Below, piece by piece: positions 54,131 to 63,782 of a stretch of DNA of 64,000 bases. How positions within the stretch are numbered: the stretch's first letter is position 1; each line of letters begins with the position of its first letter. The DNA lies in NCBI GenBank assembly GCA_963716455.1, contig CAVQTK010000002.1, positions 33,332-97,331 of the forward strand. The letters are read 5' to 3'. This stretch comes from CAVQTK01 sp963716455. Lineage in GTDB: Bacteria > Pseudomonadota > Gammaproteobacteria > Coxiellales > Coxiellaceae. A program made the translations under genes and the position numbers. The notes under the pieces were generated by a model. The model was not told the origin of the DNA. It ran no database searches and worked only from the letters and a program-made list of their open reading frames with translations.

Positions 54131-54565
54131 ATGAGGTTAAATAAATTAAAACCCGCTAAAGGTGCTAAAAAAGCGAAACTACGTGTAGGCCGAGGTGGTG
54201 GGTCTGGTATAGGTAAAACCTGCGGACTTGGACATAAAGGGCAACATGCTCGGGCTGGAGGTTATCATAAGGTTGGTTTTGAAGGAGGCCAAGTTCCATT
54301 ACAGCGAAGATTACCAAAGTTTGGCTTTAAATCGCGTAAAGCCTTGTGTCAGGCAGAAGTGCGTTTAGCAGAGCTCGCCAAAGTTGATTCTGATATTATA
54401 GATATGGAAATTTTAAAATCTGCAAATATTGTTTCAAACTCAATTAAACGAGTAAAGATTTTTTTTGCGGGCGAATTTAAAAGACCTGTAACCATCCGTG
54501 GATTGCAAGTTACCAAAGGTGTACGGGCTGCGATTGAAGCAGCCGGTGGAAAAATTGAGAATTAA
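54131..54565 (+). CDS. rplO: 50S ribosomal protein L15
   Basis: ATG 54131 gives 144 residues beginning MRLNKLKPAKGAKKAKLRVGRG; a TTG at 54113 lies within rpmD and is rejected. The Gly-rich GRGGGSGIGKTCGLGHKGQHARAGG segment and the C-terminal GLQVTKGVRAAIEAAGGKIE are typical. Confidence 0.96.
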   Translation: MRLNKLKPAKGAKKAKLRVGRGGGSGIGKTCGLGHKGQHARAGGYHKVGFEGGQVPLQRRLPKFGFKSRKALCQAEVRLAELAKVDSDIIDMEILKSANIVSNSIKRVKIFFAGEFKRPVTIRGLQVTKGVRAAIEAAGGKIEN

Positions 54566-55891
54566 ATGGCAAAAGCAAAAATTGGCAGCGGCCTTTCAAC
54601 GGGTGGGCTAAAGGAACTAAGAAACCGATTATTGTTTGTTCTCATTGGTTTAGTGGTTTACCGTCTTGGCGCATACATACCCGTACCCGGATTGAATCCT
54701 CAACGTTTAGCTGAATTGTTTCAGCAACATGAAGGAGGAATTCTTGGTCTATTTAATATGTTTTCAGGCGGTGCTTTAAGTCGATTGACTATATTTGCTT
54801 TGGGAATTATGCCGTATATTTCGGCATCCATTATTGTTCAAGTCTATGCATCTATTTCTCCTCAGTTACAACAATTGAAAAAAGAAGGAGAAGCAGGTAG
54901 GCACAAAATAAATCAATATACACGTTACGCAACTATTTTATTGTCTTTTGTACAAGCAGTAGGCATTTGTAAGTGGTTAGTAAGTAGTGGTGCAGCACTT
55001 TCACCGGGTTTTAATTTTTATTTTGTAGCTACAATCACATTAGTAACAGGAACTATGTTCTTAATGTGGTTAGGTGAACAAATGACAGAACGTGGGGTAG
55101 GGAATGGGATATCGTTGATTATTTTTGCAGGTATTGCGGCTCGTTTTCCTTCTGCCTTGGCTCAAATTTTTACTCAAGTTCGACAAGGTCAGATGCAAGG
55201 TTTAACATTGTTATTGGTATTTTTAGTAGTCATTGCGGTAACTGTAATTGTAGTTTATTTTGAACGGGCACAAAGACGCATCACGATTAACTACGCTAAG
55301 CGTCAACAAGGGCGTAAAATTTATGCGGCGCAGACCAGTCATCTACCCCTTAAAATCAATATGTCCGGTGTGATTCCACCTATTTTTGCTCAAAGTATTA
55401 TTTTATTTCCTGGCACTATTGCACAATTTTTTGGATCAGCTAAAGGTTTTTCTTGGCTCAATGACTTTGCCTTAGCTTTATCCCCAGGGCAACCTGCATT
55501 TATGATAGGTTTTGCAGCATTAGTCATTTTTTTCTCTTTTTTTTATACGGCTTTAGTTTTTAACCCTAAAGAAACTGCAGATAATTTAAAACGATCAGGA
55601 GCCTTTATTCCTGGAATACGTCCTGGAGAGCAGACAGCTAATTATGTTGATGGGGTGATGACTCGCCTCACTTTGGTTGGATCCGTGTATCTCGCTTTAG
55701 TAGCGCTTTTGCCCCAATTTTTGATTTTGGCCTGGAATGTACCTTTTTACTTTGGGGGTACCTCATTACTAATTGTGGTGGTAGTAATTATGGATTTTAT
55801 GGCGCAAATCCAAGCTCATCTCATGAGTTACCAGTATGAATCAGTCATGAGAAAAGCAAAGCTTAAAGGCTCCAAAATGAGTCTACTGTAA
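54566..55891 (+). CDS. secY: Preprotein translocase subunit SecY
   Basis: This 441-residue membrane protein has ten helices. Motifs: LVVYRLGAYIPVPG, GIMPYISASIIVQV, GNGISLIIFAGI, and INMSGVIPPIFAQSI. With SecE it forms the protein-conducting channel. Starts directly at the rplO stop. Confidence 0.99.
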   Translation: MAKAKIGSGLSTGGLKELRNRLLFVLIGLVVYRLGAYIPVPGLNPQRLAELFQQHEGGILGLFNMFSGGALSRLTIFALGIMPYISASIIVQVYASISPQLQQLKKEGEAGRHKINQYTRYATILLSFVQAVGICKWLVSSGAALSPGFNFYFVATITLVTGTMFLMWLGEQMTERGVGNGISLIIFAGIAARFPSALAQIFTQVRQGQMQGLTLLLVFLVVIAVTVIVVYFERAQRRITINYAKRQQGRKIYAAQTSHLPLKINMSGVIPPIFAQSIILFPGTIAQFFGSAKGFSWLNDFALALSPGQPAFMIGFAALVIFFSFFYTALVFNPKETADNLKRSGAFIPGIRPGEQTANYVDGVMTRLTLVGSVYLALVALLPQFLILAWNVPFYFGGTSLLIVVVVIMDFMAQIQAHLMSYQYESVMRKAKLKGSKMSLL

Positions 55892-55907
55892 TTAAGAGGA
55901 GAGAATT

Positions 55908-56021
55908 ATGAAAGTTAGAGCGTCTATTAAAAAATTATGTAGAAATTGTAAGATTATACGTCGTCATAGGACAGTACGTGTGATTTGCAAAAATGGTCGC
56001 CATAAACAAAGACAAGGTTAG
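55908..56021 (+). CDS. rpmJ: 50S ribosomal protein L36 (zinc-binding form)
   Basis: This 37-residue protein, MKVRASIKKLCRNCKIIRRH then RTVRVICKNGRHKQRQG, has zinc ligands C11, C14, C27 and H32 (C+ form). AAGAGGAGAG precedes the ATG. It is too short for usual gene finders with length cut-offs. Confidence 0.97.
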   Translation: MKVRASIKKLCRNCKIIRRHRTVRVICKNGRHKQRQG

Positions 56022-56137
56022 TGATAGTTTTACTAGGATTTAGTTATTGTATAGGTGTTTGAGGCTTGCTTTTTTGTGTTTTAGAAGTTAAGCTAACAAA
56101 CTTTTTTGATAATTGATATTTTTTTGGAGCAGATCGA

Positions 56138-56494
56138 ATGGCACGTATTGCCGGAGTTAATGTACCTGTTAATAAACATACAGTCATAGGCTTACAGTCT
56201 ATTTATGGTATTGGACATACAAGAGCAAAAAGAATTTGCCAATTAGCAAATGTTGAACTCGTAACGAAAGTTAAGGATTTGACAGAGGAACAGCTAAAGA
56301 AAATACGCGATGCGGTCGGCTCCTTTGTAGTCGAAGGTGACTTGCGTCGTGAAGTTTCTATGAACATTAAACGAAAAATGGATTTGGGTTGTTACCAGGG
56401 GGTTAGACATCGTCATGGTTTACCAGTCCGGGGACAACGAACTAAAACTAATGCTCGTACTAGAAAGGGCAAACGTAAACCAGTACGTACCTAA
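56138..56494 (+). CDS. rpsM: 30S ribosomal protein S13
   Basis: This is a 118-residue protein starting MARIAGVNVPVNKHTVIGLQSIYGIG; the C-terminal signature RHRHGLPVRGQRTKTNARTRKG is intact. First gene of the alpha operon; TTTTGGAGCAG serves as ribosome binding site. The 116-base gap upstream probably carries the S4-responsive leader or a promoter, not resolved by eye. Confidence 0.97.
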   Translation: MARIAGVNVPVNKHTVIGLQSIYGIGHTRAKRICQLANVELVTKVKDLTEEQLKKIRDAVGSFVVEGDLRREVSMNIKRKMDLGCYQGVRHRHGLPVRGQRTKTNARTRKGKRKPVRT

Positions 56495-56511
56495 TGGGGA
56501 TATATTAAAAA

Positions 56512-56886
56512 ATGGTTACAAAAAAACGTGTTAAACGTAAATTTAATGAATGCGCCATACACATTCAAGCAACTTTTAATAACACTGTAGTTTCTGGAAC
56601 TACATTGTCTGGTGACGTGCTTGTGCAAAGTTCGGCTGGTAGATGCGGTTTTAAAGGATCTCGTCGTGGGACTCCTTATGCTGCACAAATGGCTGCTGAA
56701 GCTGTAGTTAAAGGTTTAGAAGAGTTTGATACCCGGCGCGTCGTTGTTTTTGTCAGCGGTCCTGGGGCAGGACGAGATTCTGCCATTCGAAGCTTGCACA
56801 ATGCGGGTCTAGAAATTATCAGCTTGACTGATCGGACTGGTATTCCCCACAATGGTTGCCGGCCTCGTAAAAGGCGACGAGTTTAA
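56512..56886 (+). CDS. rpsK: 30S ribosomal protein S11
   Basis: This 124-residue protein has FNECAIHIQATFNNTVVSGT, GSRRGTPYAAQMAAE, VVFVSGPGAGRDSAIRSL and the end DRTGIPHNGCRPRKRRRV. Intact. Confidence 0.97.
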   Translation: MVTKKRVKRKFNECAIHIQATFNNTVVSGTTLSGDVLVQSSAGRCGFKGSRRGTPYAAQMAAEAVVKGLEEFDTRRVVVFVSGPGAGRDSAIRSLHNAGLEIISLTDRTGIPHNGCRPRKRRRV

Positions 56887-56910
56887 AAATTGAGAGAGGT
56901 TATATAAGAT

Positions 56911-57531
56911 ATGGCAAGATATTTAGGTCCGAAATGCCGCTTGTCACGGCGAGAAAAGACCGATCTTCAGCTGAAAAGTGGAATTCGGGCTATTGATACC
57001 AAGTGCAATATAGAGCGTACTCCGGGAATGCACTGGCAACGTAGAGGTCGTACCACGGATTATGGAATTCAGCTTAGAATGAAACAGCTTATTCGTCGTT
57101 ATTATGATGTTTTAGAAAAGCAATTTAGAAATTATTATAAAAAAGCAGATCGTGGAAAAGGATCTACGGGTGATAATTTGCTTGTTTTGTTAGAGTCTCG
57201 ATTAGATAATATCGTATATCGTATGGGCTTTGCAGCTACTCGTGCTGAAGCAAGACAGTTAGTAAGTCATAAATCTGTTTTAGTAAATGGTAATGTTGTT
57301 AACATTCCTTCTTACCATGTTTTACCAGGACAGGTAGTATCTATAAGAGAAAAAGCGAAAAAGCAATTACGTATTGGTGCTGCGCTAGAGATAGCAGGAA
57401 ATCGACCCCAAATATCTTGGATCGAAGTTGATTCAAAAAATATGACAGGAACTTTTAAAGCTCTTCCTGACATCACGGAATTACCCTCCGAATTTAAAGT
57501 TAGTTTGGTGGTTGAATTATATTCTAAATAA
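56911..57531 (+). CDS. rpsD: 30S ribosomal protein S4
   Basis: This 206-residue protein has LESRLDNIVYRMGFAATRAEARQLVSHKSVLVNG (S4 RNA-binding domain). Cysteines at the N-terminus are few, consistent with the zinc-free proteobacterial form. In E. coli S4 represses the alpha operon. Confidence 0.97.
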   Translation: MARYLGPKCRLSRREKTDLQLKSGIRAIDTKCNIERTPGMHWQRRGRTTDYGIQLRMKQLIRRYYDVLEKQFRNYYKKADRGKGSTGDNLLVLLESRLDNIVYRMGFAATRAEARQLVSHKSVLVNGNVVNIPSYHVLPGQVVSIREKAKKQLRIGAALEIAGNRPQISWIEVDSKNMTGTFKALPDITELPSEFKVSLVVELYSK

Positions 57532-57570
57532 TTTGAATGAAACGTTGATAAAGTCATGAGGCTTAGCGTT

Positions 57571-58575
57571 ATGCAAGATTATAAAAGTTTTTTAACTCCA
57601 GAAAATATTCAAGTAGAAATATTTTCTCCGAATCATTTTCGTATTGTATTAGAACCATTTGAACGTGGTTTTGGCTATACATTGGGAAATGCTTTACGAC
57701 GTGTGTTGTTATCGTCCATGCTTGGGGCTGCTATAACCGAAGTCCAAATTGAAAATGTTTTACATGAATACAGTTCTTTGGAAGGCGTACATGAAGATGT
57801 GGTGAATATTTTATTAAACCTAAAAGGTGTTGCCATAAAATTAGTGGGCCGAGATAGAGTAGAATTAAGTTTAAATAAAAAAGGACCGGGTTTAGTGACA
57901 GCAGGTGATATCCAACTGGAACATGATGTAGAGGTCGTTAATCCGAACCATGTTATAGCTAATTTAACTAAAGAAGGCGAATTAAATATAAAATTACTAG
58001 TAGAGATTGGTCGCGGCTACCAACCTGCCGCTACTCGTATTTCAGAAAAAAATGCTAAACGCCAAATAGGAGTTTTGTTATTAGATGCGTCTTTTAGTCC
58101 AGTAAAAAGAATTAGTTACCAGGTGGAAAACACACGTGTTGAAAAGCGAACGGATTTGGATAAACTAATAATTGATATTGAAACGAATGGTACGCTAAAT
58201 CCTGATCAAGCAATACGCCAGGCTGCTACTATTTTACAACAGCAACTTGCTTCTTTTGTAGATTTACAGCACGCTGAAAAAATTGGTATTAAAATGGGAG
58301 CTGAAGAAGCCAATCCTATTTTATCGCGTCCTGTTGATGAGTTAGAGTTAACTGTGCGAGCTGCAAATTGTCTGAAGGCAGAAAATATTTATCTCATCGG
58401 TGATTTAGTGCAACGTACTGAAAATGATTTACTAAAAACTCCCAATTTGGGCAAAAAATCTATGAATGAAATTAAATCTGTATTAGTTCAACATGGATTA
58501 AGCTTAGGAATGCCAATCAAAAATTGGCCGCCCAAAACGGTATCATCTAAAGATTTAATAGAGAATGAGGAATAA
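57571..58575 (+). CDS. rpoA: RNA polymerase alpha subunit
   Basis: From ATG 57571 the protein is 334 residues, MQDYKSFLTPENIQVEIFSP. The N-terminal dimer domain (EPFERGFGYTLGNALRRVLLSSMLGAAI), linker, and alpha-CTD (PVDELELTVRAANCLKAENI, then LKTPNLGKKSMNEIKSVL) are intact. ATG 57556 is in frame five codons upstream but the later start aligns better with the family and has GAGG at a usable distance. Confidence 0.97.
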   Translation: MQDYKSFLTPENIQVEIFSPNHFRIVLEPFERGFGYTLGNALRRVLLSSMLGAAITEVQIENVLHEYSSLEGVHEDVVNILLNLKGVAIKLVGRDRVELSLNKKGPGLVTAGDIQLEHDVEVVNPNHVIANLTKEGELNIKLLVEIGRGYQPAATRISEKNAKRQIGVLLLDASFSPVKRISYQVENTRVEKRTDLDKLIIDIETNGTLNPDQAIRQAATILQQQLASFVDLQHAEKIGIKMGAEEANPILSRPVDELELTVRAANCLKAENIYLIGDLVQRTENDLLKTPNLGKKSMNEIKSVLVQHGLSLGMPIKNWPPKTVSSKDLIENEE

Positions 58576-58577
58576 CC

Positions 58578-58991
58578 ATGTATCATCGTAAAAGTGGGAG
58601 ACGATTAAATAGGACCAGTTCACATTTCAAAGCATTGATTAAAAATATGAGTGGTTCTTTATTACGTTATGGTCAAATTAAGACAACCCTTCCTAAAGCA
58701 AAGGAGCTCCGTCGTTTTGTCGAGCCATTGATTACTTTAGCTAAAATCGATAATGTTGCACGTCGGCGCTTGGCGTTTTCTCGTTTAAGAGACAGTGAAA
58801 TAGTAGCTAAACTCTTTACAGATATTGCACCACAATTTAAAACTCGTCCTGGCGGTTACTCTCGAGTTTTAAAATGCGGATTTAGAGCTGGCGATAGTTC
58901 ACCTATGGCAATAATAGAGTTAATCGGATGGAGAGAAGCTAAAGCTAAGACCGCGAAGGGTTGGACGCCACCACAAGAAATTAAAAGATAG
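58578..58991 (+). CDS. rplQ: 50S ribosomal protein L17
   Basis: This 137-residue protein has MYHRKSGRRLNRTSSHFKALIKNM, a signature near LPKAKELRRFVEPLITLAK, and GGYSRVLKCGFRAGDSSPMAIIEL. Last gene of the alpha operon, followed by a REP-like palindrome. Confidence 0.97.
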   Translation: MYHRKSGRRLNRTSSHFKALIKNMSGSLLRYGQIKTTLPKAKELRRFVEPLITLAKIDNVARRRLAFSRLRDSEIVAKLFTDIAPQFKTRPGGYSRVLKCGFRAGDSSPMAIIELIGWREAKAKTAKGWTPPQEIKR

Positions 58992-59003
58992 TCCTATATA
59001 GCT

Positions 59004-59064
59004 GTCATTGCGAACAGCGCTAGCTGTGAAGCAATCCAGTTTTTCTATATTTCTGGGCAATGAC
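59004..59064. repeat. REP-like palindromic element, degenerate copy
   Basis: GTCATTGCGAACAGCGCTAG then CTGTGAAGCAATCCAG, ending in CAATGAC at 59058-59064. It shares GTCATTGCGA...GAAGCAATC with the copies at 61749 and 62759. It lies between the convergent rplQ and recN, a place where such hairpins act as transcript ends. Confidence 0.8.
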
Positions 59065-59106
59065 GCAGAATGAGTGTTCCGTGCTACAGAGTGAACTACT
59101 TTACTC

Positions 59107-60783
59107 TCATTCTCTTATTACTTCATTTAACATTTCTTGAGCATAGGCTAATGTTTGTTGAGTAACCAGTTCACTCCCCAGCATCCTTGCTACCTCTTCA
59201 GCACGTTCAGAATCGTTAAGCATACGTACTTCACAGTGCGTATGGTTGCCCTTAACTAATTTACTTATTTTAAAATGTCGATGGCCATATATAGCAACTT
59301 GTGGCATATGAGTAATACACAATACTTGGGTTTTTTTCCCCAACAGACGAAGTAACTTGCCAACAATTGCAGCGGTTTTCCCACCTATACCTCCATCCAC
59401 TTCATCGAAAATTAAAGTGGGAATCTGTTCCTTCTGTGCAGTAATAACTTGTAAGGTTAAATGTAAACGTGAAAGTTCTCCACCCGATATTACTTTCTGT
59501 AACGGTTGTAATTCTTGTCCGGGGTTAGTGCTAATTAAAAAATGAATCTTTTCTTTTCCCAAGGGATGGATAGGCGCATTATTTTTTTCCCATGTAATAT
59601 GAAAACGCCCACCATTCATACCTAACTGCTGCATGTAATTAGTTACTTCTTGGCTCAACATTTCGGCAGCTTTAAGGCGCTGTTGGCTCAAAATTGATGC
59701 AATTAGCTCATATTGTTGTATAATTTGCGCTTGATGTTCACGGTATTCTGAGAGTTTTTTTTCACCATTTTCCAAAGCAGAAATTTTTTCACTTATTTGT
59801 TGTTGAGTTAGGCTTAACATATGCGGTTGTACACGATGTTTACGTGCTATTTCATGAATATGATCTAGCCGTTCTTCAATTTGCAAAAGCTTTTCGGGTT
59901 GGGTTTCTAATTTTTCTACATAGAGGCATAGTTCCTTGCCCGCTTCTTGAAGGTAAATATAAGCATCAGACAACAAAGTCGTTATCGAAATTAACCTGTC
60001 TTCCGTGGATTTAATAGTTTTTAATAAGTGCAAAGCATAATTCAGTTGGTTAATAATACCTGCTTGGTCACTATCATTTATTAAAGCAAGAACTTGTTGA
60101 AGCTGTTGTTGCCATTGTTGGGAGTTATGTAATTTTTTCGATAGTTCACTTAATTCTTGCCATTCATTTTCCTTTAAATTAAGTGCTTGTAATTCTTGAA
60201 TTTGGTAACGTAATAATTCCATCTCACTTTGACGATTATTTAAACGGATTTGTAATTCCGCAATTTCGTGCTCTCGTTCTTGCCATTGTTGATGAAGTTG
60301 AGCGATTTGACGGAGAAGATTTTCATGTTGAGCAAAACGATCTAATTGCTGTTGTTGTCCTTCTCCCTTTAACAACCTTTGATGTTGATGCTGGCCATGT
60401 ATGCTCAAAATATGTTGCCCAAAATCGCGTACCCAGTGAAGCGGACACGGCTTCCCATTAATACTGGAACGGGGTCGGCCATTACGAGGAATGACTCGTT
60501 GAATTAGGCATTCTTCCCCGACTGATGCGAATTCATGTTCTATAAGCCATTGTTGTGCAGAAGGTATAAATTGAATATTAAAACCCGCAGAAATGACACA
60601 GCGATCTTCTCCTTGGCGAATAACGCAAGCATCTGCCCGCTCCCCTAATGCTAATTCAATGGCATCAATCCAAATAGATTTTCCCGCCCCCGTTTCGCCG
60701 GTCAGCACCTGCAAACCTGTCGTAAAATCTATGCGTAGCTTTTCGACTAACACGAAATTTTCTATTTCAATATACATTAACAT
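59107..60783 (-). CDS. recN: DNA repair protein RecN (SMC-like ATPase)
   Basis: This 558-residue protein has Walker A LTGETGAGKSIWIDAIELALG, a long central coiled coil (about 150-370, Gln-rich), signature ISGGELSRLHLTLQVI, and Walker B LIFDEVDGGIGG. It acts in double-strand break repair. Start at ATG 60783; ATG 60777 two codons later coincides with the nadK stop (TTAATG). It follows nadK on the minus strand, a common gammaproteobacterial pair. Confidence 0.96.
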   Translation of the reverse strand: MLMYIEIENFVLVEKLRIDFTTGLQVLTGETGAGKSIWIDAIELALGERADACVIRQGEDRCVISAGFNIQFIPSAQQWLIEHEFASVGEECLIQRVIPRNGRPRSSINGKPCPLHWVRDFGQHILSIHGQHQHQRLLKGEGQQQQLDRFAQHENLLRQIAQLHQQWQEREHEIAELQIRLNNRQSEMELLRYQIQELQALNLKENEWQELSELSKKLHNSQQWQQQLQQVLALINDSDQAGIINQLNYALHLLKTIKSTEDRLISITTLLSDAYIYLQEAGKELCLYVEKLETQPEKLLQIEERLDHIHEIARKHRVQPHMLSLTQQQISEKISALENGEKKLSEYREHQAQIIQQYELIASILSQQRLKAAEMLSQEVTNYMQQLGMNGGRFHITWEKNNAPIHPLGKEKIHFLISTNPGQELQPLQKVISGGELSRLHLTLQVITAQKEQIPTLIFDEVDGGIGGKTAAIVGKLLRLLGKKTQVLCITHMPQVAIYGHRHFKISKLVKGNHTHCEVRMLNDSERAEEVARMLGSELVTQQTLAYAQEMLNEVIRE

Positions 60784-61685
60784 AATGGGGTCAGCTGTCC
60801 ATCTCCATCATTGGGATTACTACTCCATTTTAATTTCTCACGTAAGGTTTTGAAATAATTATATTCTAAAGGATGAATTAACCGTAATAACGGGTCTTTT
60901 TTTTGGACACACACTTTTCCTCCAGGAGGTAAAGAAATGCGATTTTGTCCATCGCAACTCACATGAGGAGAACTAATATTCGATGGAGAAATATACAATT
61001 CAATATTACTGTTTCCGCTAACCACAATAGGTCTACTACTCAAGGTATGAGGGAACATAGGAACTAACACCATCGCATCTAACTGTGGGTGTAAAATGGG
61101 TCCTCCTCCAGAGAGGGCATAAGCAGTGGAACCGGTGGGAGTGGCAATAATAAGTCCATCAGCTCGCTGTTTACACACGAATTGGTTGTTAATGAAAATT
61201 TCGAAAGTTATCATATGCGCGATATCGCCGGGCAGCAGGACCACGTCATTTAACGCTATATCATGTGCATATAAGATATCGTTTTCATAAAGTTTTGCAT
61301 CTAATAAAAAACGCGTTTCAATGTGATATTTTCCATCCAATACTTCCGCCACTTTGTGTAAATCAGTGGGACTAATATCAGCTAAAAACCCTAATTTACC
61401 CCGATTGATTCCTAAAATAGGTAAGCGATAGGGAAAAACTAAATGGGCAGCATTTAATAAGCTGCCATCTCCGCCCACCACAATAACCAGTTCGTAATTA
61501 GCAAGAGTTTCTTCAGTGGCAATTAGCGGTGATAGGTTAGAAGGCAACATTTTTGCAGTTTCTTTTTCTAATGCTACTGCAAGAGTGTATTGCAACAAGT
61601 ATTCATAAAGAGCATTAACCGTTTCAGGTACACCCGTAATACCGGATCGTCCGATTAAAATAATTTTACGAAAAGGAGGGTTCAT
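60777..61685 (-). CDS. nadK: NAD kinase
   Basis: From ATG 61685 the protein is 302 residues: NPPFRKIILIGRSG, VVGGDGSLLNAAHLV (catalytic GGDG), GINRGKLGFLADI, and DGLIIATPTGSTAYALSGGGPILHP. It phosphorylates NAD to NADP. A TTG at 61700 would add five residues with no support. The 3' end overlaps recN. Confidence 0.96.
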   Translation of the reverse strand: MNPPFRKIILIGRSGITGVPETVNALYEYLLQYTLAVALEKETAKMLPSNLSPLIATEETLANYELVIVVGGDGSLLNAAHLVFPYRLPILGINRGKLGFLADISPTDLHKVAEVLDGKYHIETRFLLDAKLYENDILYAHDIALNDVVLLPGDIAHMITFEIFINNQFVCKQRADGLIIATPTGSTAYALSGGGPILHPQLDAMVLVPMFPHTLSSRPIVVSGNSNIELYISPSNISSPHVSCDGQNRISLPPGGKVCVQKKDPLLRLIHPLEYNYFKTLREKLKWSSNPNDGDGQLTPLC

Positions 61686-61991
61686 CCTACATTCCTGCAA
61701 TCTTTTAGATTTTTTCTGATTAAATAAATCATATCAGATCCTTTATTAGTCATTGCGAGCGTTAGCGAAGCAATCTAGTACAATATTTGTGCATAGATTG
61801 CTTCGCTAACGCTCGCAATGACGAGTTATTAATTTTGTTAATGTACTGATTTATATTGATAAATTAATTGTAAAATTTCAAAAAGATCGCAGGAATGTGG
61901 AGTTCATCGTGCTACCTTTCTCATATTTTTTTCAGCTGAAAACACATAATCAGCTTAAAACAAGCATATCATGGGACCTTAATAGCGAAAT
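61686..61991. other. Intergenic, nadK to DUF218 gene
   Basis: Apart from the perfect palindrome at 61749-61822 I see no gene in these 306 bases. Confidence 0.5.
61749..61822. repeat. REP-like palindrome with perfect 28-bp arms
   Basis: The arm GTCATTGCGAGCGTTAGCGA continues AGCAATCT (61749-61776) and is exactly complementary to 61795-61822, with an 18-base loop. This belongs to the CATTGCGAG...GAAGCAATC palindromes known from many AT-rich proteobacteria. It would form a very stable hairpin in RNA or a cruciform. Confidence 0.92.
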
Positions 61992-62735
61992 CTATTGACT
62001 AAATTGCAGCCATAACAATCCTAAGTATTCATGAATTGCTAAATCAGCTAAGTAAAGATTGTAGCTGGAAGGAAAATACAGTTTAACACCCTCAGTGGAA
62101 CCATTTAGATAATGAGCGGGTGCGGGAATGGCAGAAAGATGTTGTCGCTGACACAACTGCATAGCTCGAGTCATGTGCACAGCAGAAGTCACTAAAATAA
62201 AGGGTTGCGCTTTTAATAAAAGTTTTAGTTGTAAAGTTTCCTGTAAGGTATCTTTGGCATCTCCCGCTATCTGGATATCTTGAACCGGTACTCCAAGAGA
62301 AACTGCAATTTGCTGCATGCTCTTAGCAATGCTGGGTTCACCATAAACCGATCCTCCGGTAAAAATTAATTTGCCTTGAGGTATTTGCCGATAAAGCCGG
62401 ATACCTTCTATTAAGCGGGCCAAAGAGTCATTGCCTATTTGAGCAGATTGGTTGGAAATTTTTCCAATAGAACCGCCTAATATGACCACTTGCTTAATGC
62501 CAGAAGGAGGGCGAGCTAAATTTTGATAGTGTGATTCTAAATTATTAATGAGAAAATCGGGAAAGGGTTTAAAGCTAAAAAGAATTAAAATCACTAAGCT
62601 TAAGCCTAGACATAATCTTCCACATTTTTGTCTATGAAAACAAAAAAAAATAAAACCTGCTAGGCCTAAGGTTAGCGACAAGGGCAGCGGTAATAACCAG
62701 GCGCTAATAAATTTCTTTAGGAAAAAAAACGACAT
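61992..62735 (-). CDS. DUF218 (YdcF/ElyC/SanA-like) membrane-anchored protein
   Basis: This 247-residue protein has two N-terminal membrane segments (about 10-28 and 36-54) and a DUF218 domain (about 80-235) with VVILGGSIG, GKLIFTGGS, AKDTLQETLQL and ILVTSAVHMTRAMQLCQRQ. The same layout occurs in E. coli ElyC, linked to envelope and peptidoglycan precursor metabolism. The exact reaction is unknown for the family. It is intact. Confidence 0.85.
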   Translation of the reverse strand: MSFFFLKKFISAWLLPLPLSLTLGLAGFIFFCFHRQKCGRLCLGLSLVILILFSFKPFPDFLINNLESHYQNLARPPSGIKQVVILGGSIGKISNQSAQIGNDSLARLIEGIRLYRQIPQGKLIFTGGSVYGEPSIAKSMQQIAVSLGVPVQDIQIAGDAKDTLQETLQLKLLLKAQPFILVTSAVHMTRAMQLCQRQHLSAIPAPAHYLNGSTEGVKLYFPSSYNLYLADLAIHEYLGLLWLQFSQ

Positions 62736-62758
62736 TAAAATCTTTTCATTAAAATACG

Positions 62759-62800
62759 GTCATTGCGACCCCGAGCGCGAACGAGGGGGAAGCAATCCAG
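62759..62800. repeat. REP-like palindromic element, third copy
   Basis: GTCATTGCGACCCCGAGCGC then GAACGAGGGGGAAGCAATCC. It shares the GTCATTGCGA and GAAGCAATC ends with the copies at 59004 and 61749, with a different stem middle (CCCCGAGCGCGAACGAGGGG). It lies upstream of the DUF218 gene. Confidence 0.8.
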
Positions 62801-62837
62801 TACAGAGCACAAACCCTAATTGCATTGTCAGGGTAAA

Positions 62838-62867
62838 AAAGCCTTTGCGTTAATACGCAAAGGCTTT
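62838..62867 (-). terminator. Rho-independent terminator for the leftward low-complexity gene
   Basis: AAAGCCTTTGCGT (62838-62850) pairs perfectly with ACGCAAAGGCTTT (62855-62867), with a TAAT loop. Read on the minus strand the stem is followed by TTT and ACCC, so it terminates a leftward transcript ending at 62878. Confidence 0.85.
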
Positions 62868-63782
62868 GATTTCGTTTCTAATAACCATCACGGCCACGTC
62901 CACCGGGTCCACCGCGTCCACCTGGGTTTTTAGGCTGATAGGCAGGAGCACTAGGGCTGAGATGCGATCCTCTGCCCCTTCCTCTTCCACTCCTCTATTG
63001 GCATTATTTCCCCTATGAAACCACCGCGTTGAGTTTGTTGTACTAACGCTTGAGTTGTTGCTTAGGAATAGGTGTAGGTGAGAGTTGTTTGAGTGGGAGT
63101 AGATCGTCTAGAGTTAGGGCTTCTAAAACTTGAGGGAGAAGCAAAGTTCTTTACGTAACTGGTAGTGTAGTATAGTAGTATGAACTAGAAGAACTTGGTG
63201 ACTAGAACTTGAAGAGCTCGAACTAGAAGAACTTGAGCTCGATTCAAAATCTTCAAGTGAAAATAGCTCCGTTTTTTGGGGGGGGGTGTGTTTAATTTTT
63301 GAGTTTGTGGCGTTACCGGATTTTGCACTTTCTGAGTTATTCTTCCTTCTTCTCAAGTGGTCCGAAGTGAAGGGTAGGAAGACTCAAAGTCCGTGTCTTC
63401 GTCGTCTTCATTTTGAATCGCACTATTGTCCAAAACAGAAGTCTTTGAAGATCCACGATTGAATGTTTGGGTAAGTTCGTCATGACCTACATACCCCTTG
63501 TCATCATCACTTGTCCCTGCTTAGTGGTGAATGGTGAGCTGGAATGGGTAGGGGTAAGGGGAGGGCTATTTTCAAATGGATCAGTGGAGCTAGAGCTAGA
63601 TGAACTAGTTTGACTGGTGGTAGTAGGCTACCTTGTCCTCTACCTTTTCTTGTTCACTCTTCATCTCATTTCCCTCTTCATCTTGTTCCTCTTCATCCTG
63701 TTCTTCCTCTTCCTCTTCCTTTTCCGGTGGAGTACTTTCACTGGTAAGGTTCGAATCTATAGTAGAAGAGTCACTTGCCTAG

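Noticed and set aside
61749..61822. Palindromic repeats considered as a CRISPR array
   Set aside because: The copies are few, not regularly spaced and have no unique spacers; they are REP-like palindromes.
63123..63356. 77-residue Ser-run protein as a separate gene
   Set aside because: It is one frame fragment of the longer low-complexity gene that ends at 62878; its start lacks a ribosome binding site.
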